Source: Amoebophrya sp. A120
Taxonomy: Eukaryota; Sar; Dinophyceae; Syndiniales; Amoebophryaceae
DNA: 64,000 bases
Direction: 5' to 3'
Assembly (NCBI GenBank): GCA_905178155.1
Contig: CAJINV010000011.1
Location: 208,399-272,398, forward strand
Both the position numbers and the translations under genes were made by a program. Of the stretch, positions 1 to 11,330 are shown in pieces (within the stretch, counting starts at the first letter, position 1; each line of letters starts with the position of its first letter). The notes under the pieces are model-generated. The model saw only the letters and a program-made list of their open reading frames with translations, made no database searches and was not told the DNA's origin.

Positions 1-530
1 AGGGCCGCACCGGGACCCTAAGTAGAAACGCAGAGTCCCCGAAGGGCCCAAAAGCATCATACAGTGCTGTTTCAAATTGCTAAGCCTGCGCCCGAGGCCG
101 CTCCGGGACTCCGACCAGAAACGGAGACGCCGCGGAGGGCCCAAAAGCATCATGCCGTGCTGTTTCAAATTGCTAAGCCTGCGCCCGAGGCCGCACCGGG
201 ACTCTGAGTAGAAACGCAGAGTCCGCGGAGGGCCCAAAAGAGCCATGCTGTTATCAAATTTTGCAAAGCCCGCTCCAAGGGCCGCTCCGGAACTCCGAGT
301 AGAAACGGAGAAGCCGATGCCAAGGGGGGCTGAAAAACATCATTATGCCATGCTGTCTCAAAGTGCAAATCCTGTGCCCCGAGCCGCTCTGTGGCTCCGA
401 CCAGAAACAGAGAATCCGAGCGGACCCCAAAAGCATCATACCATGCTGCGCCAGAGTGCAAAGCCTGTGCCCCGGGCCGCTCCGGGACTGCGATTAGAGA
501 CGAAAGCCCAACGAAGCGGGGGCTGCTGGC
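1..530. repeat. Tandem satellite, unit about 94 bp, 5-6 copies
   Basis: Six degenerate units begin near positions 1, 95, 188, 280, 381 and 474. Each starts with a GGCCGCWCCGGGACTC-like stretch, then AGAAACGGAGA-like, GGGCCCAAAAGCATCAT, and a CAAATTGCTAAGCCTG-like tail. The array probably continues beyond the left edge. Weaker, decayed units (GGGCCGCTCCTGTGGGTAG near 656) run on to about 700. The 60-115 residue open frames here are repeat-driven and not genes. Confidence 0.85.
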
Positions 531-3330
531 TCCGGGCCGAATCTATCGCGCTCCGACTTCTACAACCGACCCGAGGACAAGGAATCCAATAAAAGCAGCA
601 CTTACAGTGTCGGTTTTAGAATTGCAACAGAGACTGGTCCCAAACTGCGGCCAGAGGGCCGCTCCTGTGGGTAGAACCCTCTTGGGCCTCAGCTGAAGCA
701 GCTTCCACGGAGAGAGCATGGCAACACGGCTCAGGGTTTCAGATTGCAGAGCATGATCCCCTAGTGTCTGCGTACGGCGGCGCCGGGTCGAACCTCCCAA
801 GAGGCCAGAGGCAGACAGTCAGGTCGTAGCGTCCCAGCGCACCTGGAAGTGCGGAGGGCTCCGCTTAGTGTAGATTCCGCCGAAAGCCTAGCCTGTAGGC
901 CATTCTTGCAACGTGGAAAGCGCGGTCTGGAGTGCAGCTAAGATGGAACCTCCGGTGGGTCGCGATGAGACAGCCCGAGCACAGTAGCCCGCTCCCTGGT
1001 CTTGAAGTCTGAGATTCCCCGAAGCCGAAGCCTCACATCAGCTCGAAACGCATAACCAAATCAAATCAAATCTGTGCTGTCCACAATGTCCCTGTTGAAA
1101 AGTGCAAAACGCTGATAGAGGTAGTCGTAGTCAAGATAGTGTCCTGTCGAGGAAAGCGAAAGTCGCGGTGCCGAAAAAAACATGTCAAAACACAAATGTC
1201 TGCACCCACTGCCGGAGAGACTCTGATAAATGAACATGACAGACACAATCTCAGTCTCACTCTGTGGAAATTTCAATTTTCGCCCGGAATATTCGCGTTT
1301 CCACATGTGAAAACGAAAGAAAAACGCAATTTACCGAAAAAAAATGCAGTGATCTGCCGAAATGCGGAGGATTCAGCACATCTACAACTTTCCCAACCAT
1401 ACTGCTACCTCGTTGTGCTCTCAAATGAAGTCGATTCTTCAGTCTCAACTTGCACTTTCTCTCCGCAAGTCAACACTCCAACCTCGACCATTGTATGCAT
1501 CGATCCCCGTAGAATGATCTAAAGCCAAACCAAGGATCATGTGATAAGATCCGAGATGCTCCTGAGTCTGCCAGTCCGAAAAATAACTGAGCCAATCCTG
1601 TTGCTCGTCATATCCGTGTCCAGCTTTCATCCACATGAAAAAGCTTTCTGGACGGGACACCCGAAAAACCGAAGCGGCTTCGTCTCGCCATACCTTGTTT
1701 CGTATTCGTCCTACCTCACAAGGATATAAAAACATTTCATTCGTCGAAATCAAAATGTCCAAAATGCCGAATCAGAAACAGTTTGCTGTGTTCCCCTCTT
1801 CTACAAGTAGGCACACAACAGCCGCATCAGTTGCAACACTTCACTACAAGTACAAGTAGAAGTCCCGGTGTCCCTTTTGTCTGTAGTAATTTGTGCTCAA
1901 GACTGAAAACGAGTGGTCACAAGCAATTGTATTTCTGCTTCGACGGCTGATAGGCTATCACATTCACAAGCCATTAGTTCCGCCTCTTCTCCAAGTTTCC
2001 TGCTCAGGGGCAGATAAGTTTTATTCAAATTTCAAATTATCGCTATAATCTTGGGGAGTACTCCACTTACAAATAGTACAAAACATTTTCAAATTTCGTA
2101 AGTAGCGAAGATAACAGTTCATTTTTCAAATACGAAGCTCAAAATCAATAAAATCCATATGCTAGTAGTTTGTTTCTAGAGGACCAACCGCACTTGAGCT
2201 GGCTTTCTCCTTTCATTCCCCAGAATTACAAGAGAACGGGAAGCAGCCGCCTTCTTTTAGTCTCACACATGCACAAGCACTGCTAATTCTCTAGATCTAG
2301 AAACCTCTAGATCACAAAAATTGCAATCACCAGTACTGAGCTGCGACTCTCTGTTGTTCATCCGGGAACTTATAGCACCCATAACCGCGAAAGATAGCTT
2401 TCGCAGAAGCTGGGATTAAAGTGCTCACAGACAGGTACTACAGAAGGGCGCCACAAAATCTCCTCCATCCAACTGAGTAATCTTGTTCTGCGTTTTTCCA
2501 GGTAAAATTTCATTTTCACGACGCTTGAGAGAAAGAGTACGAGGTAGCGATAGAGAAAGGGATTTTTCTATACATATTGACATTTTTTTTTACTCATGAA
2601 TCCCCACTGTCACAGACTTAGGATTGTGATTCAATACTGAGCTGTTGCTGTGTACCATCAGAGCTAACGGGTGAGAACGACGGACTTCGGTATAGTTGAA
2701 TTCCTTCTAGCGTTGCTCCTCGTCCTGTGTGTATTAATTAGTTCGATAAATACTACACTTGTATCCTTGTTTGATGATGCTCTTGCCAGCAGCATTTCTT
2801 TTTGATATATTTTTCGAGCGCTTCTTATTCTTCTGAGGTAGTTATCAAAATTTTGTTCGTATTCGCAAGGTTGTCACTATTGTAATTGCCTTTTAAGTAC
2901 GAAACTCAAGCTTCCTGTTTCCTCGGCACTTGCTGGTAAGCAAGACGAAATGCTCCTGAGTGTCAAAATCAGTTTTCTTGAAGAAACTTGATTCAAATAT
3001 CTTACAGAGTTTGTGCAGTGGCAGTCTGCAACACGTAGCTGAGGATTGTTAGTTACCTACATCGCTAGGGTACATGAACTTGTTGATTGGCACGAGTTCG
3101 GCATCGCATTCGTGCAAATACATATTCAGAGCAGTGTTTCATCAGTAACAATAGTGCAAAATTGCCACTTGCCGCTCAACAGGGTGAAGGATCAAATCAA
3201 TTGTTCAAAATCAATGCAGATTACGATCAGCTCAAGCTTCACTTCTTCCATAGCTGGAGTTATATTGTGTTCCTTTCCAACACCGACTAAAAACAAAATA
3301 TACAGTTTCCAGTTTGTAGTATACAGGATT
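531..3330. other. Intergenic, no gene seen
   Basis: Decayed satellite to about 1000, then AT-rich sequence with no frame above about 130 codons and no recognisable protein segment on either strand. It lies downstream of the kinase gene. I see no RNA gene or convincing repeat in it. Confidence 0.5.
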
Positions 3331-6300
3331 TTAAGCTTCATGTGCAATGTCACTGCCGTTGTCGTTCGTATTGCCTGTATTGATTGCACATTCGATGCTC
3401 TTCGCCACACCTTCCTTCACCACCCGCTCTAACTGCTCCGTGATCTCGACTTTGACGCCCTTCTTAGACCCGTGGCGGACGAATCGTTTCTTCATTGCGG
3501 TTACGTTGTCGGAGAACAACGTGGGCAGCTTGGGGATGATCTCAGGTCCAGCAGCTGTAGCGGGGATCACTTATGTCACAGTGCAAAATGATAGCCCGAC
3601 AACTCATTCCTGTATGAAAACAAATTTTGATGCATGCATGCGAAGTCAATCTTCTTCCAAGACAGGTGTGGATGCACGTGACAAAATGAGAGGGCTACAG
3701 CTTCTCTCTATGCTTCTTTTCAATCAAAATATTTTTTTGATTCACATTCAAGTTCGAGTAGTCTATCCTGAACGAGTATCGAAAAAGTCAGATTTTTTCG
3801 ACATTTACTCAGGATAGACTCCGTTACGTAGACTGGAACTGGATTATCGAGTTTATGCAACGGCGATATGCGAATCAATGTGAGTACAGATCTTCACACT
3901 GTGTCGTTGTTACCAATGACCATAAAGAGACAAGCGTTGGGATCATACAGTGCACTTTGATAAGCCCCCGGTGCGCCTCGTATCCTGCAGGCTTGCGTTC
4001 GTTAAAAAGATCGGCAATGATTGCGCTATGCATCTCGATTGCCGCTCTCCCGAAACTCGCTTCCGTAGCCAATCGTGACTGGATTAAAAGCGCGTTTTCC
4101 TCGCCGAATGCGTGTATCAAATGCAACACATATCTGGGTCTGGTCGTGATGACTGAAATACTAGCATGCGTGCACGACCAGGAGACGTATCGGGGACACG
4201 AACGAGCAAACATACGTCATGCGAAGTTGTCCGTCGTCAGGACAAAAATCTCTGTGCTTTTTAAAAGATCAGGCATTCTGCATTTCTTGGATTTGGCCCG
4301 ACGATCACCCATGATAGGTATGAATGAGTGTCAACGCGCCGTCCTGGAATTGCATTTGAAATTCAGTGTTTTTCTTCCAGACCAAGATTTGTTTGCAATT
4401 CATAGTTTTAACGGTCTCCACGTTCGCCGTATTGTCGAGTACCTGCGGCTCGGCTGCTGTCAGCGGTATTTCCGTTGGCACGGATTGTAATCCGGCCGCC
4501 ACCGCCCGAATTGCTGCGCCATGTGTTGCGTATGTCGCGGCGTGACCCGTTTCAAAGCTGAAATATTCTACGATATGGATGGCTATCGTGAGGAAACACA
4601 CTCTGCTACATACGAACACAAAGAAACTGTCGCGGGTCTGGCGCTTTTATATGCTCTATCAAGAAGTTAAAGCTTTCGGCATCCTTTTTTGCATTGGCCG
4701 AAAGTTAGTGGGCGCACTGTCCACCGGCGACACGACCTTTAATTCTCATGCTTACACCGACAAAAATTCCCCAAAAACAAAATGGGAATGCCTGTGGCAG
4801 GGAATCGTTCTCACGATACAACCAGCAATCATCTCACACATTGCGAGGGCTAATGCTGGAAAGTCGGTCGTCGCCGTGACGTTCGGGCGGCGGGATTTCG
4901 GTGTTAAACGCGAAGCCCCCGCGTTGTCGGAGTTGCCGTAAACGTCTCCGTCCCCGTTGGATCCTACTCGTCGAACTTTTCCAAAATCCGACAACTTTGG
5001 AACTAGCGTTTTTCCGCCGACCTGTTTTTCCAGATGTTGTTAATGAAGCCGCTTCAAGATCATTCTAAAGCTAAACCGAATCAAGTTCATCTTCACGAAT
5101 TATGACACACGAAACTAGACATGCTCGTCGCAATTGAATGACGAGCGACGGCGCATCCTAGAAGTCTTTTAACACAGTAGACGCAAAAATCACCTATCTC
5201 TACTGCAATTTTTTCTTACCATTTGTGTATTACTGGTGCTCTTGACACTGGTGAGAATGTTTTCAAAGCACAGGTCGAAATGAACTCCTTCGCAGCTCTG
5301 AAAAAGCCAGTTGAGTGCGTCGAGAAGAGCGTGAACCCATTCTCTCACTGCGATTAGACCACTGCCGGCCACCTGCTCCTCGAATTCACGGAGTTGCGCC
5401 AGGAACGCGTCGCCGGGCTTCAGAAGTCCGTCTACAAGCGGCAGGACCAACACCTGAATCAGTATTTTAATTTGATGGTCGTGAAATTGTGAAGGTCCCG
5501 CTGAACAAGAATATATAAATGTCTCGCATTTATTTGTAGACAGCATTACTACAGATACGGTTCTTCCGCTGCACGCGGGTGAAGATGGTGGAGAAGGTAA
5601 AACATGTAAATTCTTCTATACCAATATTTCCATCCAGGTAGCTGTATCTGCTTCACAGAAATAGAGTGTGGCTGGCAGCACCGAGGTCTGTAAAGAATCT
5701 GGAAAGTAGCGTCCCAGTGCAGTTAGCTCGTCTTTGATCGTATGCATGTCGTCCATCAACACAGCTTCCCGTAGGACTTCTCTGCGCTCCGTGCTGCCGC
5801 AAAAATCCCACACTTCGCTCTGGGTGCCCCTCCCGACTTTCGTAAGCAAACCCCTCCGCAGTTTTGTCAGCTTGACTGCCACGTCTCCTTTTTCCGCCGT
5901 AGAGACCCGCATAACCTGGCCGAAGGAACCTTCGCCCAGTGATTGTGGGATGCCCCCATTGTTGTACTCTGCCAATATTGCGTCCACGGACGTTTTGATG
6001 AGCTGTTGTTCCGTTGCCAGCACTTGCTGAATTTCGTCGTTCGCGTTCGGGGCGTCTAAGATGGCGCTGTGGTTATTCTTATTCCCAGTAGCTGCGGGCC
6101 CGACTGCTTGGGACTCTTCCAGGCCAGTGCTGCTTTTACCCGAGGTGGACGTTGCTTTGTTGCCCTCCTTGTCAACGCCCTCTTCCTTCAGAGTTGCTGC
6201 TGCCGGATCGGTAATCTGACCAATTGGTGTCTGCTTTATCGTGTCCTCCTTCATCTTCTCGATTTGGTTTTTGTTTTTAATCTCCCCGACGAGGTGCCCT

Positions 6301-6842
6301 GGTTCAGCTTCGGCCACCGCCGGTTTCTTCCCGTTCCCGGCCTGCGTTTTCGTCATCTTGCCCGACTCCGGGGGCAGCAAGGACATGTCGTCGATTTCAG
6401 CAGCAATAGCCGCAAAGTCTTTAGCTCTTGCTGGTTGCTCCGCAGATGGTGCGGGTGGGATGACGTGGCCAGGTTCTGGAGAATTTTGTGATTTTGCGTT
6501 ACTGACAGCTGGGTCTTGCAGGTGCGAGGACAACGAGCAACCAAACAAGGGCTGCGAAGTCGTGCGGGTCGTAGGTGTCCTTCCTTTCAAGCCGCTCTTG
6601 TTGCTGTAGTCTCGACTCTCCGGCAAAAACGCACTTCCCGGAATATCACCGGAATTATTCGGCTGCCCGACGAACGCGGGTTGTGCTAATGTTGACTCGG
6701 ATAACTTCAGGTTCAGATTGCTCGAGGCGGAGGAGGTCGTGTTATTTTGCTTTGTTTTGACTGTGTTCATTTTGTCCTCCTGATCAGTCATCCCTTGGGT
6801 TTTATTTGCAACGGCGGATGATGAGCTCGCATAGTATTTCAT
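3331..6842 (-). CDS. Protein kinase-like protein, multi-exon
   Basis: Start at the ATG at 6842. The first exon (6842-5657) encodes about 300 residues of Ser/Thr/Gln-rich linker, then a kinase N-lobe with the glycine loop GEGSFGQV (near 5935) and the VAVK lysine (near 5876). A GT-AG intron (5501-5656) leads to exon 5500-5220, with a beta-5-like strand and a catalytic loop HFDLCFENIL (5252-5287). This keeps the HxD aspartate and the asparagine, but the usual Arg of HRD is Phe. Another GT-AG intron leads to an exon at 5021 carrying LSDFGK (DFG magnesium site, near 4985) and an alpha-F-like DFPALALAMCEM segment, probably ending at 4815 before GTGAGA. Further exons lie near 4640-4380, 4110-3900 and 3570-3331, but their borders are not certain. 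All three core catalytic elements are present, so it may be active; the kinase family is not identified. Confidence 0.6.
3754..3826. repeat. Short hairpin (terminal pair AGTCTATCCTGA) in a kinase intron
   Basis: AGTCTATCCTGA at the left is matched by TCAGGATAGACT at the right, and the inner arms also pair (TATCGAAAAA against TTTTTTCGACA). The core starts TATCCTGA and ends TCAGGATA, the same termini as the introner-like elements of this window, so it may be a minimal relative inside a kinase intron. Confidence 0.6.
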
Positions 6843-7499
6843 GGGCTTGATGCGCTTCCGCTGAAACCTGGTTTGCTGCTGTTGGGCCGGCGAATTCCAG
6901 TCCGGGTCCGGGCTATACGGTGCGTCGGTTCTCCTCTTCGACGCACCTTGTAGGGTTGTAGGGTTCTTGTGGCTGTGCGTTCTTTATGTCATGTCGCTTC
7001 TAATGGCTGTTTTTTCTATTTTTTTGATTCTTCTAACGCGATGGACCCTCCGAGTTCGAGAATGAACAGTCTGTGAAGAAGTAATTTATAGAGCTAAATA
7101 AGAATAAGGAAAGGACAATTTACAATTTAAATTTCATTTTGCGTTGTTCACGCCACTTTTGACGAAAATCCAAATCCATCATTACAGTGAAGAAAATATT
7201 GCAGAATACCTAGTGTGATCCCGGTGATCCTTTGATCCACCTCGTCATCGGCGGAGCTGTGCGAGTCGTCAGAAGCGCTCTCACTTGGACGCCCAAACCC
7301 TATTCCTGCTGCTTTCGACGCAATCGGTTCTTCTTCCGAAAGAATTTCGGGGTGTTTACCTGAGGACATGGTGAATTGAGTAGAAAAAAAAGTATCATGA
7401 AAGATCAACATTCCCTTGCATGAAAAAGCCTCAAGGCCACAATGCGGACAAAACCTCTTGCGACTGTCCCTCCAGCAAACGGAAAATTCTACGCTGCCA
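6843..7499. other. Intergenic between kinase and unknown gene
   Basis: The kinase frame stays open upstream of its first ATG to about 6995 but has no other ATG. A 73-codon minus-strand frame at 7369-7148, rich in Ser, Asp and Glu, has no recognisable feature and is more likely 3' untranslated sequence of the gene upstream. Confidence 0.4.
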
Positions 7500-8483
7500 C
7501 TAGCAAATACCACTTTCCGGCACATTGCGGCAATGAGAGGCGGCCATGGATGGTTGCGGTAATTCTAGTGCAACCGCGTTTTTGTGGTCAGGACTAGGCA
7601 GATTGAGACCACCCTTCTTTGTTCGCGACGGCGAACCTCCCTGCACCAAGAGCACGTTGTCCGTTCCAAGATCACGACGATCATCAGAAGAACCTGGATG
7701 AGAAAAATGGTTATGATGACTGGGAAAAGACGAGTATGGTTGATTCCATTCATTGTGCCTTGGTCGTAATAGGAAAGATAGATTCTAATACCCCCTTTGC
7801 CACAGTATTATCAGTAATCGGAATCGAAGTTGTCAAGTTGACGACGTATTCAAACATGAAACAAAACAAATATAAATCATCTGACTCCCACCCTGATGGC
7901 TTGCTGTAGGAGCTGCACGATCGACCAATGCGTCTTCTTCTTGCAGTTTCGTCACCGCACACTGTAGTTGCTCGTACATGTTGCAAACAACACTCAACTG
8001 CTTGCCGAGCTCCTGCGACAAGAGGACAACCGCCTTTAATGTTGTCTTTCTGGTCGGCTCTTTGTCTTTGTCGTGCTTGTACTCCACCGCGTCCGCCCGT
8101 ATGACCGGTTCTATTTCATCATCCTGCGCGCCGGGCGACGACCCCGTTGTCTGGGTCGTCCACGTCTTTTTCGCTAAGCTGGGGGCCAGTGCGGCCAGCT
8201 CGACGTTGAAAGCGTCAGGAGGTCCCCTAACTTCCTGACCGTTCTTGTCCACAATCTTGATGTGGCGCTGGTACTCTACCAGCAGGTCGCGGACGAGTCT
8301 GCTTGCGTTTTCGGCGACCGCGTTGAACGCAACCCTCTTGTCCTTGTCCTGCAGAGACAACATCGCCGCGGCGCACCAGTTCGTGATTTCCTCGACGTGC
8401 GTTTTCGTGCAATAGATTGCACCTCGCCCGTCCTGCACCATCACATCGTATTGTTTCATCCATGAATCTTCAGGCTCCGACAT
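7500..8483 (-). CDS. Hypothetical protein, 262 residues, two exons
   Basis: I do not recognise this protein. The ATG at 8483 begins MSEPEDSWMKQYDVM. Exon 1 runs 8483-7892 and exon 2 runs 7693-7500; the GT-AG intron between them (7694-7891) closes a phase-1 codon exactly, and exon 2 has a clean stop. The first 120 residues look globular and helical (a THVEEITNWCAAAMLSLQDK-like stretch), followed by a charged Lys/Asp/Glu linker and another helical stretch near residue 160-190. There is no signal peptide or membrane segment. It sits between the kinase and the ATP11 gene, on the same strand. Confidence 0.6.
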
Positions 8484-9527
8484 TTTGAGAGTGCGATGAA
8501 TTAAGAAATACGGTGTCTGTGCTGCTTCAAGCAAAAGTTTTAAAATTAAGGTATTCTCGTGATGCTGTTCTAGTCATCTACTGTGGTTTGTGTTTTAGAG
8601 TCTCAAACACTCTCCTTTAGTTTTCCATGGAAAACTACGGGGAGCCGAGTTCGGTACGGGCAAAGAACGAGTTCGGTAGGGTGTCAATAATTCCTTTAAA
8701 TTTATATATTCAAAACTTCTTCTTGTTCCCGTTCCCCAGAAGTACAAGTACAAAAATTGGTTCTTATTATAGACAAAAAAAGACCACTAAACCACCCTGT
8801 CGTGGCTCCTGTTGGTTTTGATTTATAGGTTGCGTTGTTTCGGGTTTGTTCCTGGATAATGTAATACAACATCGATCGAGCTTGAGAAAGTTGGCTCTCC
8901 GTCCGGCTCAATCTCAAAGCCAAGGGAAGTGCTCCGAGAAAGCAACGAAAAAAGTAAACCGACCCGACGATTGACGAGTGACTCTGCGCCCATGCGAATC
9001 TGGCGATAGCCGGAAATTTCACTCCACGGTCAACTCCACTCTGTCGAGTTCTTCTCTCACTCTCTTATGCGAAACGAGTGGTGATCTACGAGATTTAGGT
9101 ATTGCAAACAACGAAGCCTCAGGCCGCCCACAGGATCTTAATGAATACGAACGGGTGCAGCTCCTGAATACTCATTGTTATTACGAACAGCTAGAGGTAA
9201 TTAAAGCAAGGAAGTACTGACAGCAAACTGTTGACGTGCACATCGTACGTGATGAGTACTTGTCTTGGCACGTGAAGTAGACCAGAAGAAAGTACAATCG
9301 TGGCGGAGCCTGTGCAGATCAGGATCACGGGAACTGAAAGGACCGCCGGTACACGAGGACGTGCTTCCACCGTTTACGAAATCTGATAAAGCGTCATGCA
9401 CCCGGCCGCCGAGCTTGCGCATCACTGGGCCTAAATACCTGCTTTTTGTTTCTCCAATTTCCGTCGTGCCGTTTCGCAAGCTGTGGCCGCGGTTTTTCCG
9501 TCACCGAACGCTGCGGCGAAGACCGAC
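8484..9527. other. Intergenic, no gene seen
   Basis: About 1 kb of mixed composition between the ATP11 gene and the unknown gene. A 106-codon minus-strand frame at 9022-8702 begins with GTG, not ATG, and shows no family feature. No repeats or hairpins stand out. Confidence 0.4.
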
Positions 9528-10717
9528 TCACGCCTCGGCTTTGATCTTGCTGCACCAAGACTCGAAAGCGCGATAATCGAACTCGCGGGGACGCAGGTTG
9601 AACTTTTGCACCCACTCAAACCGGTCCACTCGAGCGTATGCCTCCCGCAGAAATTTGACGGCCAAGGCGCCCTGCTTGCGGCTGAGGTTTCTGTTCACGA
9701 TGTCGGCCCGGAGCAGCACCAAGTTGTGGGACGACAGCAGCTCCGTGAAAAAGTTGACCACCATAAAGGGCACCGCGTTGCGCGCGTCTTTTTGGTAGTC
9801 GTCCAAGAAGGTCAACACGATCTCCTCGTCCTGCCATTCGCTCACCAAGTTGTAATACCCAGCTGTGGAAGATGCTGCCGACGCGGGGGTGAAGCTGGCA
9901 CTAGACTGCTGCGTCGTGGTTGCGGTTATGCATCACAAATTTGAATTTCCCGGAGCCGGACATCGACATTCATGTCATGAATTTCATGAGATAATTCATC
10001 ACAAATTTCACCAACTTAAATAAAAACAAATTGTCATGCTGAAGAGGTTTGAACTTGAAGGAAAAGTTTGTCATGCGGAAGTTACATTTGTACGTCGTCG
10101 TCGTTGTGTACGGGAAATTCACTGTGGATACCGGTTCCATCTACGTGTTTGGTCGAGTGCAAAGTAACTGCTGGGTCTGGATACACAGGTACGACGAATA
10201 ATGGCGCGGCTTTTGCGTTGGCGGCGGATGCGCGCCATTCCGGAGTAGAATTATTTGGAAATTTCGAGTCATGACGCCCAAATAATTGCATGCTGCAGTA
10301 CAATCCGTCTGGGATATAAAAGTAAGTCGCGCACGCACACTACATAAAAGAATCTATACAACTAGATCAAATCAAATTATTCTCTGAAAAACATCCCTAC
10401 TCACGTCGTACAGTTACGAGCTGTGCACATGTAAATTTGCCGTGAAGACGCGAAATTCAAATTTCCCTACCATATGCAGCCAGGACGCCGTTGATTATCC
10501 TGGGTTTATCATGCGACAACCACACCTCGCGCACCTTCTGCGGAGACTCGCGCTGCAGCAACGGGAGCTTTACGATGTCACTCAGTTTGCGCGAGACATG
10601 TAGGCTGGGAATCTGGGCGAAGCCGCGGCGAAGGTGCTGGAGGTGGAGGTGTCTGCTTGTGCTGGTCGGCAGGGGCGACATCTTGAGATGTGAGCAACTG
10701 GTGGGGGAAAACTTCAT
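9528..10717 (-). CDS. ATPAF1: ATP synthase F1 assembly factor (ATP11/ATPAF1 family)
   Basis: Predicted 280 residues in three exons: 10717-10471, 10308-10094 and 9908-9528. ATP11-family proteins act in the mitochondrial matrix, binding F1 beta subunit before it joins alpha. Family features seen are RKLSDIVKLPLLQRESPQ plus the following EVW in exon 1, KAAPLFVVPV in exon 2, and in exon 3 an SEWQDEEIVLTF segment, a VLLRADIVNRNLS segment and a KFNLRPREFDY tail, in the order and spacing of the family. The N-terminus (MKFSPTSC..., Arg/His/Ser/Leu rich, few acidic residues) fits a mitochondrial targeting peptide. Both introns close in frame as GT-AG (donors at 10470 and 10093, acceptors at 10309 and 9909). 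The second acceptor could equally be 3 bases further in. Length is close to the usual for the family. Confidence 0.8.
9909..10093 (-). other. Intron 2 of ATP11, introner-related
   Basis: GT-AG intron of 185 bp. It contains TTTGTCATGC- and ATTGTCATGC-type motifs and ATCACAAATTT near its end, which are the internal motifs of the introner-like family, but its terminal inverted repeats are weak. It may be an old, decayed copy that now uses ordinary splice sites. Confidence 0.5.
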
Positions 10718-11330
10718 CTTGAAAAGGTATTTATATTCATCCGGCCTAGTACGCCTAGTCAACAAGTTCAAGTACACGAATCATTTGTTTTGGTTTTTTT
10801 CTCAGCGTGCTCTAGTAGTTTTTGTGTCAAGCAGCAAAACCTCTATCAATCGTGAAAGAACAGGAGGCTAAAAAAAAAAGACCGACGTTGTCAACGCAAC
10901 ATAAGGATGATCCATTCCATTCGCCACTAGCTCGTCTTTTACACTTTCTACACGTGGTCCGCAGGGAAATGGAGAAAAAACACAAGGGGACTACAAGCAG
11001 TCGAACGCTTGATCGAATTTCAGGTTTTCACAGGACGTGCCCGAGAACTGGTGGTCGTGCTGTGGTTCTACGAGAATTGTGAATGGATCATGTTGGAGGT
11101 TTTGGTTTTGCTATCAACTACTCTTGAAAAAAAGACACCGTACAGCGGTCGGCAGGCTGAAAGTGATGAGTGACGCGATACCATTGACCGATAATCACCT
11201 TCATTTTTTTCGTGCTTCAAACATCACTCAACCAGACACAGGCACTGAAGATGTAGTACCTGAGACCACCACCTCAATGGATATCTATGGAATAGGACAG
11301 ACTAGTGTCGTCGTTTGTTGTTCGCCAGGT
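10718..11330. other. Intergenic, no gene seen
   Basis: About 0.6 kb between the ATP11 start and the helicase stop. Nothing recognised on either strand. Confidence 0.4.

Noticed and set aside
7148-7369. 73-codon minus-strand frame starting MSSGKHPEIL
   Set aside because: Plausible composition but no homologous feature, and it lies directly after a complete gene, so 3' untranslated sequence is as likely.
8702-9022. 106-codon minus-strand frame with a hydrophobic middle
   Set aside because: Begins with GTG, no ATG near the start, and nothing recognisable.
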